Shown: positions 30,527-35,784 of the stretch, piece by piece
Numbering within the stretch: the stretch's first letter is position 1
Layout of the letters: each line of letters begins with the position of its first letter
Assembly (NCBI GenBank): GCA_900318245.1
Contig: ONJT01000025.1
Span: 1-35,784, forward strand
Direction of reading: 5' to 3'
DNA: 35,784 nt
DNA from: an uncultured Bacteroidales bacterium
Lineage (GTDB): Bacteria > Bacteroidota > Bacteroidia > Bacteroidales > Paludibacteraceae
Notes under the pieces: model-generated
What the model saw: only the letters and a program-made list of their open reading frames with translations
What the model was told of the DNA's origin: nothing
Databases searched by the model: none
Made by a program: the position numbers and the translations under genes

Positions 30527-32831
30527 CGCAGTCAGCGATCAATGGGATAGACAGATGAACGGCGTTCTGCATCTCGGATACCACGATCTCCCGCACGCGC
30601 TCCACTTCCGCCTCGGGCACGTTAAAGTTCAACTCGTCGTGCACCTGCATGATCATCTGCGCCTTCAGCCCTTCTTCTTTCAACCGGCGATGAATCGCTA
30701 CCATGGCTATTTTGATGATATCGGCTGCTGTGCCCTGAATCGGCGCATTGACGGCATTGCGCTCGGCAAAAGAGCGCACCGTAGCGTTATTCGAAAGGAT
30801 ATCCGGCAAGTAACGCTTGCGGCCAAAGAGGGTCTCGGCAAAACCGCGTTCGCGCGCAATCTCTTTCTGCTTCTCTATATAACGAATCACGCCAGGGAAG
30901 GCCGCAAAATAATCATCAATCAGTTGACGCGCTTCGGCACGCGGGCAATCGAGTTGCTGCGCGAGGCCGAAGGCTGAGATACCGTAGATGATACCGAAAT
31001 TGGCGGTCTTGGCCTTACGGCGCTCATCTTTATTGATCTCTTCAATGGGTTTCCGGAAGATACGCGCTGCCGTCGCCGCATGGATGTCTTGTCCGGAGCG
31101 GAAAGCGTGCAGCAGATGTTCGTCTTTACTCATGTGTGCAAGAAGACGTAATTCAATCTGACTATAGTCCGCGCTGAGGAACAGACATCCCTCGTCCGGA
31201 ATGACTGCCTCACGAATCAACTTACCGCGCTCGGAGCGAATAGGTAGATTCTGCAAGTTCGGATTGCTGCTGCTCAGTCGCCCCGTAGCTGTCACCGTCT
31301 GGTTATATGTCGTATGGATCTTTCCGTCCGCTGCAATATACCCGGGAAGTGCGGATATATAGGTTGAGATCAGCTTGCTCAATGCTCTATAGTCAAGAAT
31401 TGCGCCGACCACGGGGTGCTTTTCCTTCAAAGCGACCAGCACTTCTTCAGAAGTCGAATACTGCCCCGTGCGGGATTTCTTAGCCTTGTCGTCGAGCTTG
31501 AGTTTCTCGAAGAGCAGTTCGCCAACTTGCTTCGGGCTGTTGATATTAAACGGCTCACCGGCAAGTTCGTAGATGCGTTGCTCGAGGGTGGTGAGTTCTT
31601 CGGTCAGCGTCGTCTCCGCCTCATGCAGTTTGTTCACGTCGAAGCGCACACCTGCGGCCTCCATCTCGCGCAATACCGGCACCAAAGGCAACTCGACGTC
31701 GTTGTATAAGTTCCACAGGTCCGCATCCGCTTTCAGCGCCGCCCAGTTGGGTTCGACCTCAGGATTGAAGGCCACCTCCGGATTGAGGAGGTACTGACAG
31801 AGCCGGTTCTCGATGGTGTCGTAGGTCGGAGTATTCGGAATATTCGGAATATTCGGAGTATTCGGATCTTCAGCGAAGGCGCCGAAGAGATCTAACTGAT
31901 TCGGATCGGCGGGTTTGGACTTTTTCGGAGTATTCGGAGTATTCGGAGCACTCGGAGTACTTTGAGTACTCTGAGGGAGTTTCTTGAGCAGGGTGTTGAA
32001 TTCCAGTTCACGATAGAGCTCAGTAAGCGCCTCGAAGTTGGGTTCTTTCTTCGCCAAGAGCGCCTCGTCCAACGCAATGGGCACATCCGTGCGAATGGTA
32101 GCGAGAAAACGAGAGAAGCGGATATCCTCCACCTGACTCTCCACTTTGGTACGTAGCGCGCCTTTGATCTCGTCGGTATGCGCGAGCATGTTCTCTATCG
32201 AGCCAAACTGTTGCAACAGCGCCACAGCGGTCTTCTCGCCTACCCCTTTGCAACCCGGGATATTATCACTCGCATCACCCATCAGGCCCAAGAGATCAAT
32301 CACCTGCGCCTTGTCTTGCAGGCCGTATTTCTCGCATACCTCTTTGGGTCCCATCACTTCAAAACCTCCGGTATGGCGCGGGCGGTACATGAAGATATGC
32401 TCGCTCACCAGTTGGCCGTAGTCCTTATCCGGCGTAGCCATGAAGACCTCAAAACCGGCTTCTTCGCCCTGCTTAGCGAGTGTGCCGATGACGTCGTCGG
32501 CCTCAAAACCAGGTACTTCAAAGGCCGGTATATTCATAGCCTCTAATAGTCGCTTTATCACCGGTACGGCTTTGCGAATATCCTCCGGCGTCTCTTCGCG
32601 CTGCGCCTTATACTGCTCGTATGCCTCATGACGGAAGGTACCGCCCTTCGGGTCAAAGGCCACACCGACATGCGTCGGATTGACTTTCTTTAACAGGTCA
32701 TCCAGCGTGATGGCAAAACCGAAGATCGCCGAGGTGTTCTCCCCTTTGCTGTTCATGCGCGGCGCGCGGATAAAAGCGTAGTACGCGCGAAAAATCATCG
32801 CGTAGGCATCGATAAGAAGCAGTTTTTTCAT
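30495..32831 (-). CDS. polA: DNA polymerase I lacking the 3'-5' exonuclease domain
   Basis: PolA fills gaps and removes RNA primers. From the ATG at 32831 it is 778 aa, against about 930-950 in Bacteroides. Residues 1-285 form the 5' nuclease (DAYAMIFRAYYAF, then EADDVIG and DKDYGQL). Residues 286-337 are a Pro/Asn/Thr-rich linker of repeats such as PNTPNIPNIPNTP. Only about 45 residues separate the linker from the polymerase domain (from about 375, DLWNLYNDVELPLVPVL), where a 180-residue exonuclease domain should be. No DxE exo I motif is present. The polymerase is intact: TATGRLSSSNPNLQN, motif A DYSQIELR at 555-562, O-helix RRKAKTANFGIIYG, motif C VHDEL at 730-734, and the usual NWLEAH end. 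It should polymerise but not proofread. Confidence 0.95.
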   Translation of the reverse strand: MKKLLLIDAYAMIFRAYYAFIRAPRMNSKGENTSAIFGFAITLDDLLKKVNPTHVGVAFDPKGGTFRHEAYEQYKAQREETPEDIRKAVPVIKRLLEAMNIPAFEVPGFEADDVIGTLAKQGEEAGFEVFMATPDKDYGQLVSEHIFMYRPRHTGGFEVMGPKEVCEKYGLQDKAQVIDLLGLMGDASDNIPGCKGVGEKTAVALLQQFGSIENMLAHTDEIKGALRTKVESQVEDIRFSRFLATIRTDVPIALDEALLAKKEPNFEALTELYRELEFNTLLKKLPQSTQSTPSAPNTPNTPKKSKPADPNQLDLFGAFAEDPNTPNIPNIPNTPTYDTIENRLCQYLLNPEVAFNPEVEPNWAALKADADLWNLYNDVELPLVPVLREMEAAGVRFDVNKLHEAETTLTEELTTLEQRIYELAGEPFNINSPKQVGELLFEKLKLDDKAKKSRTGQYSTSEEVLVALKEKHPVVGAILDYRALSKLISTYISALPGYIAADGKIHTTYNQTVTATGRLSSSNPNLQNLPIRSERGKLIREAVIPDEGCLFLSADYSQIELRLLAHMSKDEHLLHAFRSGQDIHAATAARIFRKPIEEINKDERRKAKTANFGIIYGISAFGLAQQLDCPRAEARQLIDDYFAAFPGVIRYIEKQKEIARERGFAETLFGRKRYLPDILSNNATVRSFAERNAVNAPIQGTAADIIKIAMVAIHRRLKEEGLKAQMIMQVHDELNFNVPEAEVERVREIVVSEMQNAVHLSIPLIADCGVGKNWLEAH
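31831..31975. repeat. Degenerate GGAGTATTC repeats inside polA
   Basis: Two blocks (about 31831-31867 and 31925-31975) consist of a 9-bp unit related to GGAGTATTC/GGAATATTC. Both are in frame and encode the NTPNIP-type and STPSAPNTPNTP linker segments. The same unit appears in the trmH-family gene at 26188-26226. Confidence 0.8.
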
Positions 32832-32851
32832 GACACTTAACTTTTGCAGTT

Positions 32852-32883
32852 GCAAAAGTACAACAAAAAAATGAGATATGCAA
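32852..32883 (-). promoter_or_regulatory. Promoter of polA
   Basis: TTG at 32883-32881, 20 nt, TACTTTTGC at 32860-32852 on the minus strand, about 20 nt before the ATG. An inverted repeat CTTTTGCAGTTGCAAAAG surrounds the start site. Confidence 0.75.
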
Positions 32884-32931
32884 GAAAATGAAGATTTTTA
32901 TAAAAAATGATGCGTTTTTGAGAGCGTAAAA

Positions 32932-32963
32932 TTTGCATAATTCGGATTTTTATTGTATCTTTG
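32932..32963 (+). promoter_or_regulatory. Orphan plus-strand promoter
   Basis: TTTG at 32932-32935, 20 nt, TATCTTTG at 32956-32963. It is divergent from polA, and no coding frame follows on the plus strand. Confidence 0.7.
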
Positions 32964-32969
32964 CAGAAA

Positions 32970-33216
32970 ATTTAGAAGCGAGACAAGCAAATCGTCTAAT
33001 TTGTAGGAATTATTATACTATAAGAATAAGGATGTTAGGGTGATCTTAGGCTGAGCTGCCTTTGATCACCCTTTCAGCACCCATTGAGCACCCTTTTGGA
33101 CCAGGTGGAAACAAGGTGGCGAATGGGAGGCGGACACAGATACAGGTAATAAAAAAACGCGGATAGTAGCATTGTGACAAACAAAAAATAGGCGACTCAG
33201 ACGAGCCGCCTATTTT
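32970..33216 (+). ncRNA. Candidate small RNA between polA and the surface protein gene
   Basis: The stretch read from the orphan promoter has no usable reading frame (the first ATG is followed by only two codons). It can form a two-part hairpin: AGGGTGATC 33037-33045 with GATCACCCT 33064-33072 and, inside it, AGGC 33048-33051 with GCCT 33058-33061. A second pairing is CCCATT (about 33082) with AATGGG (about 33123). It ends in the bidirectional terminator at 33185-33216. Transcript ends are predicted, not shown. Confidence 0.4.
33185..33216. terminator. Bidirectional terminator
   Basis: AAAATAGGCG (33185-33194) pairs perfectly with CGCCTATTTT (33207-33216), with CTC/GAG pairing in the loop. 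On the minus strand it ends with T6 and closes the surface protein gene 18 bp downstream of its stop. On the plus strand it could end the RNA candidate. Confidence 0.85.
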
Positions 33217-33233
33217 CGTATAAATATGAATGG

Positions 33234-35784
33234 TTACTTCACTTCCTGTCCTATTACAGTGTATGTCCTGTCACCACGAAGAATGAGTACTTGGTCATTT
33301 TGAACGACCTTGATGGCTGATGCGCTATCGGTCTCAGGTGATTCAACATCGGTAGGCAGTTCTGCCATAGTAGTGAAAGATCCTGTGAGGGTCTCGATGA
33401 CGTCATCCGTCTCGTCGTGCGCAATGAACTCGTACTTATAGGTGGTATTCGGGATAAGGCCTTCTACCGTGAAGCTAAAGCCCAACGCTTGCGGAGTTTG
33501 CTGTTTGTTACCATTTCGTCCTGGCGCGAAGGCGATTCCCAAGAGTTTACCGCTCGCATCGAACATAATCTTACAAACAACATTATCGGACATGTCGCTG
33601 ATGACGAGCATATATGTGATTGCACCTGTGACGTAGGGGAAGGTCACGTCTGCAGTTGTACTACTCGGCACGACGTTCACGTCATCGTCCTCCGTCGGTT
33701 GGTCTACCGTATACGTAGCGCGCAGCACGATACCATTAGTGTTATCCGCTATTTCTGTCAACCAGCCGGCGAAGGTCTTACCGCTGATACTCGGTGCATC
33801 AGGGAAATGCAGGTCTGCGTGCTCGCTAAAGAGCACATCTCCGTCTTCCGCTTTGTACGTCACCTCAACGCCAACTTTGTCGTATAGAGCAATCGCAAAG
33901 GTACGAGCAATAATATGCTCAATGTCTGCCGTCCATCCCTTGAAAATATAGCCCTCACGAGCCGGCAGTTTTGGTGCTACAGCAGCGTGGTTGTAAGCGA
34001 TGGTTTGTTCAGAAAGTAGTTTGCCGTCCCAGTTGAGGAAGACAACCGAATAGTAGGTAGGAATATACGGTTCAGAAGAAGACCAACGATAGTGGTTCGG
34101 ATCACTTAAGTCAAGCACAATACTCTTATATGTCCCTGCATCCTCCCAAAGTTGACCAAAAACTAGTTGCTTGTCACCAATACCATTCCAAGTGTCATAT
34201 TCGGGATTATAGATTTCAAGATCTTGATCCCAAGAACCAGCGCTGCGGAATTTGAAGAAATCAGAAGCCTTTGCTTCCAAGGTCGCCTCATAATAGTCGG
34301 TCGAAGGATTCCAGGTCAGAGCAGTGCCCATCCATTCATCGAATGTACCAATAACCTCTACGGTTTCCGGACAATTCAATGTGGGAAGTTTCACAGCAAG
34401 TGTTACTACCACTGTTGGCTCGACAGGTGCGCAGCGAGCCCAACGGAGATCCTCTGCGCGAAGGTCAAAGAGGATATTCGGATCCTCGTGCGTCAGGAGG
34501 TTGTCGCCATCCTCACCCGGGATACGAACCCATTTCTCATCGATGAATTTCTGGAGATACGAATCATCGTTCCAACCCGGCTCAACTTCGATCTCACCGG
34601 TCTCAGCATTCTTCAACCCACTAAGAATTTGATACGCAGTTCCTTCTGCCGCTTTGCAGTTGTAATAATAAACAGGAACATTCAGTTCTGCCGATTTCTC
34701 TTCATCCAACGACATCTGCTCGAATTTCCAGGTGTTCATTCCTCCTATGATGTACGGAACAACCATACCACCGCAACCATCGCTGATAACCTGTACGGTA
34801 TAGTTGTGGTAAATAGCAGTACAAGGATTCTCTTTCCAAGCGTCTACCGTATAAACGTTCGGAGCATCAGTACCGTAGTTAACCAAGTCAATCTCACCGG
34901 GTAAACCCTCAATTACTTGTACACCACCACGAATCACCGTAGCAGCACCTGCCTGATAAGCCCAGTTGAATTTGCCATCTACATCCAGCATGATCGGTTT
35001 TCCCTCAATACCTTTTTCTACACTCGGTTCAGCTTCTGGGGTAAAGGATGTGACATACCAGCCTTCGTAGCCAGTTACGGGTACGAATTTAGCGCATTGT
35101 GCAACATCACTGCTCCACCCATTAAAAGTGCCGGTCAGCACGATGTCGTTACAAGCCATGTCAGCCGGAACGAAGATACAAACGCAGACTTTACCAGCAT
35201 CGTAATAATCAGCGAGGACTGCGTCCGTAGGGACAGAATTCGATGGGACATCATCCTTTGCAAATATGGCCTTATAGGTTTCGTCTTGGGTGACAGTAAT
35301 CGTTCGCGGGTTGTCAAAAACGCCATCGCTCCATCGAATAAAATGGTAGCCATTATTCGGGGTTGCTGAGATTTGGATTTTTTCCAGATAAGCAACACTT
35401 GTGTCACCCACGGTTATACCCCATTCCAAATTAGACGAAATAGTACGAATAGTATATATATTTTTTTCGAACTCAGCTGTAAAAGTAGTGTCATTGGTTA
35501 TTCTAACAGTGCGCGGATTGTCGGTTACACCATCAGACCACTGAGAGAAATGATAACCTGTATAAGGAATAGCCTCTATTGTAATATTCGATCCAAAAGT
35601 AGCCATCGAAAGCCCCGATATATAGCCTTTTGTAGAATCTGCTTTCAATGAAATAGTGTAATACATTGCAGGATCACTGCTACAGCGAGCCCAGCGGAGA
35701 TCCTCTGCGCGAAGGTCGAAGAGGATATTCGGATCCTCGTGCGTCAGGAGGTTGTCACCATCCTCACCCGGGATACGAACCCAT
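33234..35784 (-). CDS. Large secreted repeat protein, 3' part (5' end outside the window)
   Basis: The frame is open to the window edge, giving about 849 residues; the Met at 35666 is internal. Visible parts: a copy of a WVRIPGEDGDNLL module at the edge; two InlB-like B-repeats (YHFSQWSDGVTDNPRTV and YHFIRWSDGVFDNPRTI); a domain with GTFNGWSSD (glycan-binding-like immunoglobulin fold); the second WVRIPGEDGDNLL module; another GTFDEWMG segment; Flg_new-type repeats (PAREGYIFKGW); a fibronectin-like domain near the end; and a C-terminal tail VLILRGDRTYTVIGQEVK. The tail matches that of the CotH protein and fits type IX secretion sorting. It is probably a surface adhesin or glycan-binding protein. 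It is closed by the terminator at 33185-33216. Confidence 0.85.
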   Translation of the reverse strand, partial: WVRIPGEDGDNLLTHEDPNILFDLRAEDLRWARCSSDPAMYYTISLKADSTKGYISGLSMATFGSNITIEAIPYTGYHFSQWSDGVTDNPRTVRITNDTTFTAEFEKNIYTIRTISSNLEWGITVGDTSVAYLEKIQISATPNNGYHFIRWSDGVFDNPRTITVTQDETYKAIFAKDDVPSNSVPTDAVLADYYDAGKVCVCIFVPADMACNDIVLTGTFNGWSSDVAQCAKFVPVTGYEGWYVTSFTPEAEPSVEKGIEGKPIMLDVDGKFNWAYQAGAATVIRGGVQVIEGLPGEIDLVNYGTDAPNVYTVDAWKENPCTAIYHNYTVQVISDGCGGMVVPYIIGGMNTWKFEQMSLDEEKSAELNVPVYYYNCKAAEGTAYQILSGLKNAETGEIEVEPGWNDDSYLQKFIDEKWVRIPGEDGDNLLTHEDPNILFDLRAEDLRWARCAPVEPTVVVTLAVKLPTLNCPETVEVIGTFDEWMGTALTWNPSTDYYEATLEAKASDFFKFRSAGSWDQDLEIYNPEYDTWNGIGDKQLVFGQLWEDAGTYKSIVLDLSDPNHYRWSSSEPYIPTYYSVVFLNWDGKLLSEQTIAYNHAAVAPKLPAREGYIFKGWTADIEHIIARTFAIALYDKVGVEVTYKAEDGDVLFSEHADLHFPDAPSISGKTFAGWLTEIADNTNGIVLRATYTVDQPTEDDDVNVVPSSTTADVTFPYVTGAITYMLVISDMSDNVVCKIMFDASGKLLGIAFAPGRNGNKQQTPQALGFSFTVEGLIPNTTYKYEFIAHDETDDVIETLTGSFTTMAELPTDVESPETDSASAIKVVQNDQVLILRGDRTYTVIGQEVK
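34432..34533 (-). repeat. Internal module repeat, C-terminal copy
   Basis: It matches 35683-35784 at 99 of 102 positions. Encoded residues run from WVRIPGEDGDNLL to LRWARC. The spacing is 1251 bp, exactly 417 codons. Confidence 0.95.
35683..35784 (-). repeat. Internal module repeat, N-terminal copy (cut by window edge)
   Basis: This is the second copy of the module at 34432-34533. The similarity reaches the last base of the window, so the true repeat is longer. Confidence 0.95.

Noticed and set aside
34917-35369. 150-codon plus-strand frame inside the surface protein
   Set aside because: Antisense of a gene with clear repeat domains and a terminator; no promoter.

Overview
The window looks like a chromosomal segment of an uncultured Bacteroidales bacterium (Bacteroidota). 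The evidence is: Bacteroidetes-type promoters (TTTG, 19-20 nt, TAnnTTTG) before almost every transcription unit; few Shine-Dalgarno sequences; the lipoprotein TamA homologue TamL; a GldA-like ABC ATPase; bL33 joined to the Bacteroidetes-specific DUF4295/bL38 protein; and two secreted proteins ending in a short C-terminal tail of the type linked to type IX secretion. The left end (about 1-7.9 kb) is accessory and partly AT-rich. The rest is housekeeping.

Layout. 1-2.2 kb: fragment of an integrative element (start of a small protein, a RecA-like AAA ATPase, a small basic protein), all on the minus strand. 2.3-7.0 kb: an unknown 272-aa protein and a type III restriction-modification pair (mod-res) on the minus strand. 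7.0-7.9 kb: a 116-nt hairpin, an orphan plus-strand promoter with a structured RNA candidate, and a 151-aa protein whose leader is duplicated 0.7 kb away. 7.96-9.63 kb: gldA-like and ruvB. 9.8 kb: tRNA-Lys. 9.83-12.82 kb: a four-gene overlapping operon (lipid kinase, sugar/amino-sugar kinase, RapZ C-terminal domain, MurU-like nucleotidyltransferase) that resembles cell-wall sugar salvage. 12.9-13.46 kb: rpmB and an rpmG-DUF4295 fusion. 13.6-17.4 kb, plus strand: SulP transporter, secreted CotH-like protein, rubrerythrin. 17.4-25.9 kb, minus strand: tightly coupled operon tamL-rnhB-sppA-lpxK-ABC exporter-mnmA, mostly envelope biogenesis. 25.95-28.2 kb, plus strand: TrmH-family methyltransferase and TrpB2. 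28.3-29.8 kb: tRNA-Asp, a partial copy of it, an outer-membrane protein gene, and tRNA-Arg. 29.7-32.8 kb: DUF4886 protein and polA. 32.9-33.2 kb: orphan promoter and RNA candidate. 33.2-35.8 kb: 3' part of a large repeat-containing surface protein that runs off the window.

The most unusual points are: (i) a DNA polymerase I of about 778 aa whose 3'-5' exonuclease domain is almost entirely absent; (ii) the bL33-bL38/DUF4295 fusion; (iii) families of short degenerate tandem repeats placed both between genes and, in frame, inside conserved genes (polA, trmH, mnmA, the nucleotidyltransferase, CotH, DUF4886); (iv) a nearly identical 45-bp promoter module before all three tRNA genes, with its core repeated at rpmB and at an orphan site; (v) two orphan consensus promoters that read into structured, non-coding DNA; and (vi) a protein-coding gene whose C-terminus is encoded by the antisense of a tRNA and its terminator. 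I saw no CRISPR array and no intact insertion sequence.
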